A DNA stretch of 64,000 nt from Rostratula benghalensis (lineage: Eukaryota > Chordata > Aves > Charadriiformes > Rostratulidae), in contig VXAI01000046.1 of assembly GCA_013399305.1 (NCBI GenBank), positions 4,502-68,501 on the forward strand. Direction: 5' to 3'. The notes beneath the pieces were generated by a model, which was not told the DNA's origin, did not search any database, and saw only the letters and a list, made by a program, of their open reading frames with translations. Made by a program: the position numbers and the translations under genes. Below are positions 52,469 to 64,000 of this stretch, piece by piece; positions within the stretch are counted from its first letter, which is position 1; the number at the start of each line of letters is the position of its first letter.

Positions 52469-52574
52469 AACTATCCCATTTCAAACATCGGACTCTTAAA
52501 CCTAAAGCTTCAGAAACCGCAGCAGAATTTACCAGACATTTCTTCTCAATATTGACATGACCAACTTCATAGCA

Positions 52575-52660
52575 TTTTTCTTAAGAGGGATTTGAACCAG
52601 GGCCCAGAGTTTCCCTCCCTCTTTGTTAATCTATTTTATCATTGTGCCATTACTTCTCTC
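52575..52660 (-). repeat. tRNA-derived SINE head (A and B boxes), minus strand
   Basis: On the minus strand, a near-consensus Pol III A box TGGCACAATGA (52649-52639) is followed 38 bases later by a B box with the core GGTTCAAATCC (in 52600-52587). That spacing is normal for a tRNA-type promoter. The rest does not fold as an intact tRNA by eye, so a SINE head or tRNA pseudogene is more likely than a working tRNA gene. Confidence 0.5.
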
Positions 52661-55600
52661 CTCATACACATGAACATATACAGCATATAGACAGTCTCTC
52701 TTGTGGTTTCCATAGCTATATGGGCATTATGCAACATGTTGGACCAAGCAAGAAGAGCACTAGCAGCTGGAGAAATCTTTATCACAGAAACTTTCGGGAG
52801 CAAAGTACTAAGTCTCCCCTGGAAGTGAGATAAGCTCAAATGACAGAACAGCCTTCTGTGTGCCATGTGTGAGGACTCTGCACTTGCTGGTGAATCCGCT
52901 ATTGCACTGAGATAAAAAGAGGAGAACCTGTAGTCCACCCTGTTCTTTGGGACTCTGAGACACTGTTTAACTAAAGCAGAATGCTTGGGCAACAGAATAT
53001 GTCTTGTAAACATAAGAATGCCACAAAAATTGTATCTCTGCTTATAATTATAATGTAATTAAGTAATAAACATGCACTGCAAGGTGAACACCATGCAATG
53101 TCTGGTTGGTACCAGGATTCTTTTAGTGACATATGGGCATGGAAGCTTAGTGATTCACAGACCACGCTCAGCGTGGCTATAGCACCCATGGCTATGTGAA
53201 TGTTGGCAATGGACTCCCACGGAGAAAAGTTAGTAAATTCCTGAAAATGAAAAACGTTCTAGAAAAGAAGGGAGGTCAGAGAAGACATAGTTAGTATCTT
53301 ATTGTCCTAGAATGAAAGTATTTTTGAACAATTACTACAGCGATTTATATAAACTGTGACTTTTATAGCTACATTGTAACTCTGATTCATGAGGAGCCTT
53401 ACTTTACTAGATGCTCCAAATTAAGATTTCCAGGCATCCCATCTAATCTTCTAATCCAATAATCCTAAAATCCAGCAATTAAAGAATGTTTTGACAAAGC
53501 AACCTGAGGCTCATTCCTCTAATTATGCTGCACAGTTTAAGCTCACTGACTTCAACTGCATAGATTTACCCATGTAAAATATGCATGCAGTGCATCTGAA
53601 TTTACTAGATTAATAGACACTTCTGTAGTATGCAGCCTATTAACAGCTTTATCCAAACTGAAACTAAACCAAGACATCTTATTGCCAAAGAAAACTCTTC
53701 AGGAAGTGTTCACTTAAGCAATTCTGTTTCCACACTGAGGATGAATGCAGTTATACCCATAACACTAAGTCTTATTCAAGACCAACAATATTTTTAAAAA
53801 GATAGAATTTAATAAGCACCTTCTAGAAATCCATGTCAGTCTGTCATGTGGGTTGGATTTCTCCTATCAGAAGGTACAGAATTTGATGATTCAGAATGAG
53901 AGACATTAAATGTTGTTCACATACTGGAGCCATGGAAAGACTGGAAACTTCAATGATGCAGGAAATTTATATTATGTGTTGGATAATTTAAGATAATAAC
54001 AAAAATAGTTCTATATATTTTTCCTGTGATAGAATCGTACTTTATCAAGGATAATTAACACTCTTTGCTGCTCCATTCCTAGACATTAAATAATTCCTTC
54101 CTTTGTTGAGCTGGTTTTCTGAGATGCATGAAAATTGACATCTGACTAATCTGCAGAAAAATTCTCCATCACAAAGGACCTGGGACACTTCTCCTGAGGC
54201 AGTAGTTCAACAATTTGCCATTTGCAATCTTCCCACTGTACGCAAGACGTCTGCATTGCTGGACGCAATCTATGCAGCACAACTTCCCATGCCAGGCTCA
54301 CTTTCCAGAAAGAAGTCCCAGTGACTAAGATCCACACAGTTTTTCCTTTGTGCTCCACTTCAAGTTCTGATCATCAGCCTGCTCTGCTTGTCTAACTGTA
54401 ATGGTTCTGCGGAAGGATCCCAGGGGCAGCAGAAGGGAATGAACTGCAGAATAAATTAGGAACTTGACTATTAAACTCTGAATGGCTGGTAGATGGTGCT
54501 GGTGGGTGGCATACAAAACACAGAATGAGGAAAAAGTGGGGTGAGAGGCAGCTTTCCAGGCCTCAAATGATACCCGCTATACTGTCTCTCCCTCAGCTGG
54601 AGCTGCAGCTACATGAGGATGGAGACTAGCGAATGACTGGGTTTGGAGTATGGCAAAAAGTTAGCAGGCCTGGGGGAAGCAAAAATTACTGCTGAACTTC
54701 TGGAGAGGAATGCAAAAAGATTTCCCCAATTTGATAAGCTGAGAGAAATTTGGAGTGTGTAGTATTTGCCCCAGGAGCTGGAAGAGAAACTAAATGGTAT
54801 GTTAAACCTATTGTAGCAGAAACCCCATTGTAGAATCATTTAGGTTGGGAAAGACCCTGAGGATCATCGGGTCCAACTGAGCTGTCTTTTCAGAATTCTA
54901 GATTGGACTCAGGTAAATATGAAGCCTGCACTATCACAGTCTGATACAGTATGGGTCTCCAGTAAAGTACTAGATTGCTAGGGAAACAAATTACAATATT
55001 TTCTTTGTGAATTCTGTTGAGTTTCAACCTGGTAAGAGGATAAAATGTTCAAAAGCACAGAAATAGCCAAGAGTGTTTTTTTTAAAAGGGGTAAGTTTGT
55101 AACAGCAAGACTATGGCCATGTGACAGGAGGGCTTGGCTTGTTTGTTGTTTGTTTTGAGGATTTAGGAGGGTAATGAACAAAGCAATTACAAGAGACAAA
55201 GACATGCAGCTTTTTCGTTGTCCCAACAATCTAGGGGAATTGAATCCACTGGTTGCCTGGAGTTCATTCCTGTAATCCCTTCGTTAACCCTTTCATTCCA
55301 TGAGCCCTCAGTTTTTCCACTAGATGCGAACTACCGTTTGCTTGTGTTGGTGTCCACATTTGCCTTTCATTTTTACGTTGGGTTGGAATCCTTCTCTGCA
55401 GTGTTTGGTTCCTTTCACATGCAACAGTTTATTATCAGACCATGCCTAGCTTTTCCAGTGTTGATAGCATTATTGTTAAAAATACAGAGTATAGTGATAT
55501 TATTCAAGTGACCACACTGAATCTTTTTGCTTTTCCTAATGATCTCCTATAACGTCACTGATTTATAATTTTTCTGTGGATATTTTATACACACTTTATC

Positions 55601-57110
55601 CAGAATCCTTTAACCAGAAGATAAGGAGTTAATTGGGGTTTATCATATATGTATTGTATGGGCTGAGATGGAAGCCATGGCTCAGCAAGGTCTAGGTTCA
55701 ACATGCTTATTAGCATCAAACACACCTCATTCTGAAAAGGTGTTGCTATGCACCTGCTATTTTAATGCATATTTGGTTATTAAAATCAAAACATAGTGTC
55801 AGACTAGAAACAAAGCAGTGCTATGATCTGCTAGAAGACATCAAAAGCAGACAGATTATGAAGTCTGATACAGCTACTTGGGTAACATAGAAATTTAGAA
55901 ATTACGTAATATCCTCAGCAAAGATAACTGGCACTGAAGCCAACAACAGTGTTTGTTTATATCAGCAATATCTGTACCCCTTTCATCTTGCATAAAACAT
56001 GAATTACTAGCTTTTCTGCAGTTGTCCTGCCCACTGTGTTTCCCTGAAGAAGAGGTGTGGAGGAAATAATTTTTGCAAGAAGTTGAAAAGCATTTCCCTC
56101 TTGCAAGACACCCACCCCTAGCACAGGTGCTCTTAACTTCTTACATATTCACTCTTTTCACTTGGAACAAAACCTGTTGTTTCTCTCCTGCTTCTAGTCC
56201 TGGCCAGCCAGAACCAGGGGAGCAAATGACTGTGCTGCAGTAGCTACTGCAACGATTTGCTGGGGTCAAATCCCGTTATCTGAGGCACTGAAATGAATCC
56301 CTTCTGCCCAGATTTCCCCAGTGAGAACTTGGTAGAAGATAGTATGCATTTTTTTAATTACAGAGTCAGGAATACAGCTACCCAACTGCCTGCTTTACAC
56401 ATTGATCAGGAATTATTCCAAGAAGTACAGAGTGCCAGTTAGAATTGTATCTTGCAATGCTGTTGACATCCTGCTCTGTGACCCAGAATATGAGATAGCA
56501 TTATGTATTGCTTCAGCTAGGAAAGATGAAAAAGAAAACGTTGCTTATCAATAGACATGGACCAATCTGTTTCTCAGAAATCAGGTGACCTGAAACTGTT
56601 ATAACAACTCTAAGCCCTGGGAAAAAAGCCTGCATTAATTTTCATAATTTGAACAGCACATAAACAGAGAATTTCAAAGGTTTAAGGTGAGCAAAGATGA
56701 TATTTCAAAAGTACAGAAGTATCAACCAAGCCTTGCAATCCAACAGATGTTTAATTGCAATGAAAAAAAAAGGAATGAAATATAAATGTCACCGTACATA
56801 CACACGAATACTCTAGGAGTATCTATAACTACTTAGTGAAGGAACTGACTAGATCAGATCTTCTTTCCATGTCTAGAAATTTTTTAGTACACAGATGGTC
56901 TAGAATTCACTGGAAACAAAAGTATCACATCATAAGTCAGTTGTTTAACATACGCTGTGTTTATATAAACTATGAGTAGACATAGCTTTACTGTAACATG
57001 GTGGTTGAGAAATCAGGCACTCAGGGGTCAGAAAATGCAGCATAGGTCAAGCCACAACCATAATTCTCCTCTCTTCTTGCTTATGCATGAAAATATGAGA
57101 TTGGATGTTC
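52661..57110. other. Intergenic DNA, no gene recognised
   Basis: AT-rich with scattered short open frames lacking domain resemblance. One CR1 fragment at 54831-54885. Nothing else assigned. Confidence 0.7.
54831..54885 (-). mobile_element. CR1 LINE 3'-end fragment
   Basis: TAGAATCATTTAGGTTGGGA, AAGACCCTGAGGATCATCGG and GTCCAACT are the reverse complement of the bird CR1 3' terminus (AGAATCAT...GGTTGGAA...GACC...ATCATC...GTCCAAC). The similarity ends after about 55 bp, consistent with strong 5' truncation. It is the clearest avian/reptile marker in the window. Confidence 0.75.
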
Positions 57111-57119
57111 TACTGACTT

Positions 57120-57680
57120 ATGTTAGCAGGCCTGAGTGAGGCTTAGTAATTACCCTGATGAGTCTCACCTGGGGCCTCCACCCACACCCTTGTCCATGGA
57201 TCTGGGGGCTTCATTTAAGCTCAGCCCCAGGCCTTCAGCCCTTGTCTGAGTTACGTTTTAGGTGTGCCTCTGCTTGATTGTGGGCCTAGCTGATCAGACC
57301 ATGAGCTGAGATGACTACCTAGCTTCATCTCAGTTCTGCCTGATGATTCCTGGGCTGACCCTGACCTGCAGACTACATGCCTTGGTACTGGATATTGCAA
57401 ACTTACCTGGTATTTGGACTTTTGCTTAACCCCTGCTGCCTTCCCTGAGCCTTCCCTGCTCTCTTGCTCTGGTATTGTGGGACAGGGCCATGGCTATGAG
57501 GTGTCTGCTGTGCTAGTTGTAGTATCATGTTTGCTGCCTTTGGCAGAAGCCAGCCCTAGCAGTGCCCTGACCATTTATACTTTTATGTTACAATTTATAC
57601 TTTTATGTTACCATTTATATTTCTAAAGAGTGAGAGTGTGACTCTTACATAAAGTCCTGCCTTCCCTGGTGAGACTTGGA
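57120..57680 (+). repeat. GC-rich block, possible old LTR or unclassified repeat
   Basis: A roughly 550-bp block rich in CCTG/CAGG words in AT-rich surroundings. Its right end has ACATAAAGTCCTGCC then TTCCCTGGTGAGACTTGG, resembling an LTR poly(A)/R-U5 area, and it begins near TGTTAGCAGG. No matching second copy, target duplication or retroviral coding sequence was found in the window, so the LTR reading is a guess. Confidence 0.25.
57571..57622 (+). repeat. 20-bp tandem repeat, about 2.6 copies
   Basis: CCATTTATACTTTTATGTTA (57571-57590) is repeated with one change at 57591-57610 and begins a third time at 57611. Short minisatellite. Confidence 0.9.
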
Positions 57681-60600
57681 GGCTAAGCTTGCATTTAGAC
57701 TTTGCAGTTATAGATCATCAGCTAAAAGATGAAAATTTATTCTTTAAAGCTTACAACTACTGCAACAGTATGATACTGTAATACTAATGAATTGTACTTT
57801 ACAACATACATCTTTTAGGTAGAAAGTAACTTTCTCAAAACCTTGAAGAATATTTGTGTGACATCTTGCATGAGACTTCACAAACCCATTTTTATTTGCC
57901 TCCTAACACTTGGCTATCTTTTTAAAAAATTGTTACAAAATTTTTTTAGACTTCAATTATGAAAACTGAGATTTCTTTCAGCAAAAAATAAAATGAATTA
58001 TTTGGAGGTTGTATATAAACTTGTATCAGAAGCATAAGAGTGTGCCACCTCTGCTATTAGTTTTTCTAAGACCAACAGTTCCACAGAAAAGGCTGGAGCA
58101 TTTTTAACCTGACAAAGCATTGCATGTTTCTAGTCTTAAGTGTTTTTAATGTCAGGAAGTGAAAAATTTGGGCATCTTAGAATGTGGTGACTCCTGCTGA
58201 CTTTGGAGGGACCAACACCTTGCCCAATAGCTAAAACGGAGAGACCGTTCTGCCAAACAAAATGCTTCCAGGGACAACAGAAACAGTCAAGAGATGTCTC
58301 CTGGCAAGAATCGCAATGCATAGGAGAAACCTAACTGACAAAAGAGATACTGCTCAAAGGCATTCTCATGGACAAAATATCTGCTTACTTTGCATAGCCA
58401 AGGAAACTTCAAGTATTTAAGAGTGGGAGGGTGTGGAAATCTTAACCTGTTGTATGTTAGTGAAGCATGGCTAGAAAGCAACAATCAGTGGCTTTGGTGT
58501 TTGCAGTGTGAAAGCCAGTACCTAAGCAGTCTCTAGTCTGTTAAAGTTCATTTGCTAGTTTCAAGATGAAATTATGAAATTGCAAAGACTTTTTCAGAGT
58601 CAGAAAAATCTGAAGGTAGAAGAGACTGGGTGGGTAGGAGGGGAGGGAGGCATCAGAGGGGGAAAAAAAATGGTCTTTTTAAGTTTTATATATAAGGAAA
58701 GACCTGGATTTGTGCCTTTAAAGCAAACCTTCCTGACGCTACAAATCCAAAAAAAAAAAAACCTCACTGTGGCCAAAAGCCACATTGCATATACTTATCT
58801 TTGAGAGGAAAGGGGAGGGAGATCAGTTCCAAGCAGGAAATGGCTTCCAGGTGTCTCCCTACACCAGTGCACAACTTGATCACTACAATTCAGCAATGCC
58901 AGGCTTAGTAGTCCCAGCTGTCTTGCTTCTCCCCAGGGATTTGGACTAATCATGCATTATCACAGCCCTTCTGGTGACAAAACATAATGCTGGCTCTGGA
59001 GGTGTGCTTGAACTGCTTAGGGGCTGTGGGTGATAAAAACAGTTACAGGTAGGCTTTCCCAATTAAGTATGAGCTTGTAGAAATAAACAAGGTGCATATA
59101 CCTATGCCTACATGTGTGTATGTACTCATGCCCATGCGCATATAAGTTCAAATCATACCTGTTTCAGGAGCTGGACAACAAAATCAACTGCTTTGCTTCT
59201 TGGTGTACTGTAGAATGATGTAACTGAATGCATGTGGCACCCTCTTTCCATCCCACCACTCTGTACAGCTGGCAAAGAGGCAGAATAAGATCCTTTCCAT
59301 TTATTCTAGCTCAATGTTGTAATTTTTTTTCCCTCCCTCCTTCTGATTGCACACACACTTCCTTGTTGGGTATTATGGTTTCCTTGTGCAAATACGGTAA
59401 GAAGAGTTTTCCGAAGCCTTGTTACAGCTAGTTAGTTAAGAACATAACAAAAAAGTAAGTAGATCATGTATCTGACACAGAAAGGAAAGTTTGTTTTAAG
59501 GAGTACTGCTTAAGCATTCTCTTCTGGCCTTTTCATCATGCAAAGGTTTGAACTCACTGCACAGAGAAAAGTGCTGCTATCCATTCTACTGCTTTGTTGA
59601 CATCAGTATGAGACCATTTCATGATGCAGTAGTATCCTTTCATTTGGCAATGAAAGGCTAACTGTACTGATTTCTGGTTAACCAGAATCAATTTAATATT
59701 CAGCAGGGAATGTGACATCATGGGGGGAGAGTGGGGGATGGAAATAATGAAGAAAACCAAAATTATTTTTATTTTGATTGACTATATGCTGCCACCAAAC
59801 AGTGAGCATTTACTGGGCTGCAGAAGTAATGAATATTTCCATTCTCAATGATGCTGAAAGCTTCCCCATTGCTGTCCCAAGAAACATTTTTTTCACTGTG
59901 TTCTCTGGAGGACTGTTTTGAACAAGACTCTTAAGGTCTCGTTCAAGTATAAAATCTGTAGTGACTATTTTCTTTATAAAGCTGAATGAAATTACAGCAG
60001 TTACTTAGCCTGGAAAAGGCTGTTCAGAATGGTAGTTTTCTCAAGATAAAGCAGCAGCTTCCCTGTGCAAAGGATGAACAGATTAGTGAGTAGTTTAACT
60101 CTTACATGTAAATATTAAAAATAAAAAAGAAAGTCTGCCTTGGCAAAACACAGTCTGAACTGCAGGAATTAGCACTGTATTTTCATGAGAATGCAAAAGT
60201 TGTGACTGCATGACACCAACCAGCACTACCCATGCTCAGACTATGTCTGTAAATTGTGGAATGGCAAATGTTACAAGCCTGTATTGTGAAACTTTAAAAA
60301 AATTGCTTAATGTGATGTATTAAATAACACAATATTGGACATATAAAAAGTCAAGCAACCACCTTCTCTTCTGTGATTATGTTTTGTGACAGTAACAAAC
60401 ACCCTGATGGTACAATGCTCCTACATGATGGTATGTTGAGTACACCAGCACTCTATGTTTATATTTCAGCTGATGACTTTATGAAGTCTGTTCCACAATG
60501 GAATATAGTCATGCCTTTGTTTTAATTGTTCCAGTAAAACTTTTAATATCCTGACTTTTAATATTTATTGCTCAGTGTCTCAGAAACCCTAGAAAGCTTG

Positions 60601-63600
60601 AAGCTGTAGTCCACCAATTCTATTGTCAAAACAGGAAAACTAGATGGCTCTGTGTATGCAAAGTTTTATTAACTGATTTTTACCTAACTGTTTAGCTTCT
60701 TCCCGGAACTGACTGTTTCAAAATTAAGCATACTACTGCCACACCATATGTTCAGATGCGCCAAGGGAGAAGGGAGTTGTTTTTCAACTGGTTTCAATTG
60801 GCTCACTGTCTTTTAATGAGGCAGGGGACTTGTGACCTCAGTGCATTGTGACTGATAAATGATAGGATGTACCCACACATACTCACAGAAAACCTGCAAC
60901 ACAAATGAGTTGTGGGTAATCTCTAGCATTTACTAGGGAGAGGCAATCCTGTGGGCAAACAATTCAGCAGAAAGCTAATGCTTAATAGTATGTGATTTTA
61001 AACTGTCAGTGCACAAGCCTGTCAACATTTATTTCCAGGTTCTCTGATCCTCTTTGTTAGTTTCCTGTCTTGCTTTCATCTTAACCAAGTTACAGAAAAG
61101 TTTGATTTTCTTTTGCTAACAATTTTTTTCCCAAATTTGTTTGCATTTCTCAAGGATCTGAACAGGTTAAAAATGTTTGTGCTGCTGAAGGTAATGTATG
61201 CTCTTAAACAAAAAGTTATGTAACTTATACAGAATAATATCACATGCTAGACTATTATGGTAGGATCTGATCAGATAAGTAAGCTTTGCCTTCATTAAAG
61301 GCTTTAATCTTGATTATACTCGGGGCAGCCTCTAAACAACAACACTGGAGTTTTCCTCTAAAGGGTCTTTCATGCTCTGAATGTGGAATTTTTCAAATAA
61401 CTAACACTATTTTTTCAGAAATCAAAAGCAAATTTTTTTCGCCTCTGTTTGTAAAAGATACAGGGTGATGACAAAGAAACTTCCCCTTGGCTCTCATCTG
61501 GGAGTTATAAATACCCAAAAGCTAAATCCTTGTCTGGGTTGGTTTTTTATTTTATTTTATTTCTCCAAGATCTCTTTTCTGGAGTGGTGTTTGAGCCTTA
61601 GATCTCTTGCTTGCATTGCTAAAGAACTGATGAAAGTCTGAGATCTCAATCAAAGGCTTAACAAAACAATAATCCTCTATTGCCCTAATTCTTCTCAGAA
61701 ACATCTCTCTCTGACAAGAACAGTCCTTAAGCTTTTATATCTTTTTCTGCTTAAAATTACTTTCCTAATTAGAAGGAATTGTTTCCTTCCCAAGTCTTTG
61801 TGCCTGAAGAACACTGTATTTATGAGAAAGCATCTTTCAGACTCTTTAGCTCCCTGCCCTCAAATACTATGACAGTGATAACACTCTACATCCCTCAAAA
61901 ATTCCAACTTCCTTTTTAAACAAACAGAAGAATTCAGTAACATACTTCACAATCAGCTCAATTCCACTTGATGCAAAATTCAGAAATAGCAGGAATAATC
62001 ATGAATCACACAATTTTCATGCTTAATGTAATCATTAACTCTCAAGCACAGCCTTACAATTTAAAATTCTCTTTCCCAGTTACATTTACTTTGTGTATAT
62101 ATATATATATATATATATATGTATGGAACTTTATATAGTTCCATGCTAATTCTAACCAATTTTTTTAGACACCATATTTAACAGGAATTGCAATCAGAAT
62201 GTATGAATACAGTACAGGTAGAATTAGTTGAGTGTTAGACATAGAGTTGGGTGTGTAAAACAGATTTCCATGACAAAAGATTTGTTTTCAATCAAACAAA
62301 TCAACTCAGCAGCTGCTCATCCCTTACCAGTGGTAGAGACCCTATTTCAAGAAGGTAGTACCAGCAGCTTCAAGTGTCTGAGTAATTCTGCCCACCTAAG
62401 TTGGACACAAGCTCAGATGCCATCCTGCCTAGTCTTTAGTCATAATAAATTTACCTGCTAGCAAATTTTAGTGTGCTAACTGCTGATGTGGACTACACTC
62501 ATGGAAGAAGTTCCTGACAAGCTGCAACAGGATTTGGGAAGGTCACAAAATCTATTAAAGCAGATGAATTTGAGTCTAGCTGAATATAAAATAATTCATA
62601 ATAAGTGAGATGACTCCCAACTAGTGTGGTTTGGAAGAGCATTGCCATGAAATTTGTCAGTGCTTTTTCAAGCAAGTATGCAATGTAAAGATGTGATGAT
62701 GGCCATGGCTTGTGTGACTAAGTGATAGTTGCACCACCTAGTCAGTATATATGACTGCACCTGATTTGACACACTTTCTTCAGAAGTGAACGGAAATAGC
62801 TGTTCAAACAGCTGAATGTCTCCTCCTATGCCTATGAATACCATTGTTCACATCTGAGAAGAGTGGTTGGAGCTGGAGTAATGATCTCTCTTGCACTTAG
62901 CAGTAACTCAGCTTAGAGAGGCCACCATTGATTCATGACAAGGTCTTAAACTCATCTCTCTCAGGTACGGAAGTCTGGGAATGGACCATTTTTCCTTGTT
63001 CAGTAAGGATGCTGCAATCACAGAAAACGTCAGAAGTTGGGAGTGATTAAAAACAATTTGGAGATGCTTTCATATGACAGAGTTATGAAAACTCATGCTA
63101 CTGAGCTAAGATGGTAAGTGACTAAGATCCTGAGCTTATATAAAGCAATAACTATGACTACAAATACTACCAGGGAGGTGGTTGAGTTCAAATTCAAAGT
63201 TCTCTGGCTTTTTAAATGACAGATTCTACTTAAACCCTTCTTTTGACATCAGAAGATGAACGTCAGACAGATTGGCTGTTCGCATTGTTACAATTGCAGT
63301 TTTACCATGGAGTTATTTCTGACTGAAGTTTTATATGTATTATTTATGATGACCACAGGTGTCTATGCTCTAATAAGATATTCTAAATGAAGGGTTGCTG
63401 TGATAGCCAATATGATTTCACAGGTATACAGCTGGAATATAAGAGAAAGCAGAGGAAGGATTTGCCTTTCTCATAGTCTGAGGCTGCTAGGGACCAGAAG
63501 CTAGCAGACTGAGAAAAGAAACTTGTGCATCTGGACAGGCAAAAGGATCAGAACAGAGAAGTGCTGAACTGACTCAAAAACTATCAAAAATCTGTGAAAC

Positions 63601-64000
63601 AGATCTGATCTCTTGAAGAGCCAATGCAGACCAGCAGAAATGACAGAGCAGAGAGGCCATGCTAAAAACTCCAAGTGCAAACTGACTGCATCATCAGTCA
63701 TGGCAATGGGAAAACTCTCTGGATTGACAACAAATAAGCCAATCAGGCAACATAAACTCAGCTGCTTCACAGGTCCACATGCAAACTTGGAGTAAAATGA
63801 AATGCACAGCAGAGCCAGCTGGCTGTTCCTGAGGGTGGGCTCACTGCCAGGCAGCTGTGACAGGGGGAGCCAGACTCAGTAGCCACCCCTTGATGACCTG
63901 GGCTACCAGGGAATTGACTGATACTCTTTATTGGGAGGGGAGAAGTTGAATGCACTTTGTGCAAATAGCCACAGATTTTGTTGATCATTATTTAAAGGTA
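57681..64000. other. Intergenic DNA to window end, no gene recognised
   Basis: AT-rich throughout. No exon with family resemblance, RNA gene or clear transposon was recognised. Contains a (TTTTA)n-like tract near 61541-61564 and a (TA)n microsatellite at 62096-62120. Open frames are all below 100 codons. Confidence 0.7.
62096..62120. repeat. (TA)n microsatellite, 25 nt
   Basis: Uninterrupted TA dinucleotides preceded by TTGTG and followed by GTATGG. Simple repeat. Confidence 0.95.

Noticed and set aside
52639..53013. 124-codon minus-strand open frame
   Set aside because: No domain recognised and it overlaps the tRNA-like SINE head at its 3' end.
38000..64000. Exons of CGNL1, the gene expected downstream of TCF12 in mammals
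   Set aside because: No coding segment resembling it was found on either strand. The intergenic distance probably exceeds the window.

Overview
The window is vertebrate nuclear DNA, most likely from a bird. Short coding exons with GT-AG borders sit in introns of 0.3 to 6.7 kb, interspersed repeats are sparse, and at least one repeat fossil reads like the 3' end of a CR1 LINE (54.83 kb). The species cannot be fixed from the sequence alone.

The only protein-coding gene I can support is the 3' two thirds of TCF12 (HEB), a class I bHLH E-protein transcription factor, on the + strand. Twelve coding exons lie between 6925 and 33665. Their summed length is 1551 nt, which is 516 codons plus a stop, and the reading frame stays open across every junction. 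The upstream exons (activation domain 1 and the region before the VYAPS block) lie to the left of the window. The exons encode the conserved serine/proline-rich middle, the activation domain 2 region (GDALGKALAS...STPVGSP), a 24-residue frame-neutral cassette exon, the conserved [14 protein letters not shown] block, an acidic linker, the bHLH domain and the C-terminus ending GHM. The stop is followed 11 nt later by a strong donor, so a spliced non-coding last exon (about 35047 to 37345) is inferred, ending after an AATAAA.

Layout: 1-6924 is the end of a long intron with a CpG-rich patch at 5.6-6.0 kb. 6925-21115 holds eight coding exons. 21116-27778 is the largest complete intron and contains a CpG island at 24.8-25.6 kb with a CRE palindrome, a GC box, a CCAAT box and E-boxes. 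27779-33676 holds the last four coding exons, including the bHLH exon. 33677-35046 is an intron inside the 3' UTR. 37.35-64 kb is intergenic, AT-rich and without a recognisable gene. It holds fossils of CR1-like and tRNA/MIR-type SINE elements, a few short tandem repeats, a GC-rich patch just past the poly(A) site, and a homeobox/FOX-motif cluster with an 18-bp palindrome near 41.2 kb.

I did not find a new multi-gene system. The observations most worth checking are the orphan CpG island inside TCF12, two NAGNAG acceptors (one at the bHLH exon), the weak donor plus G-runs after the bHLH exon, and a possible intronic poly(A) site between the last coding exon and the 3' UTR exon.
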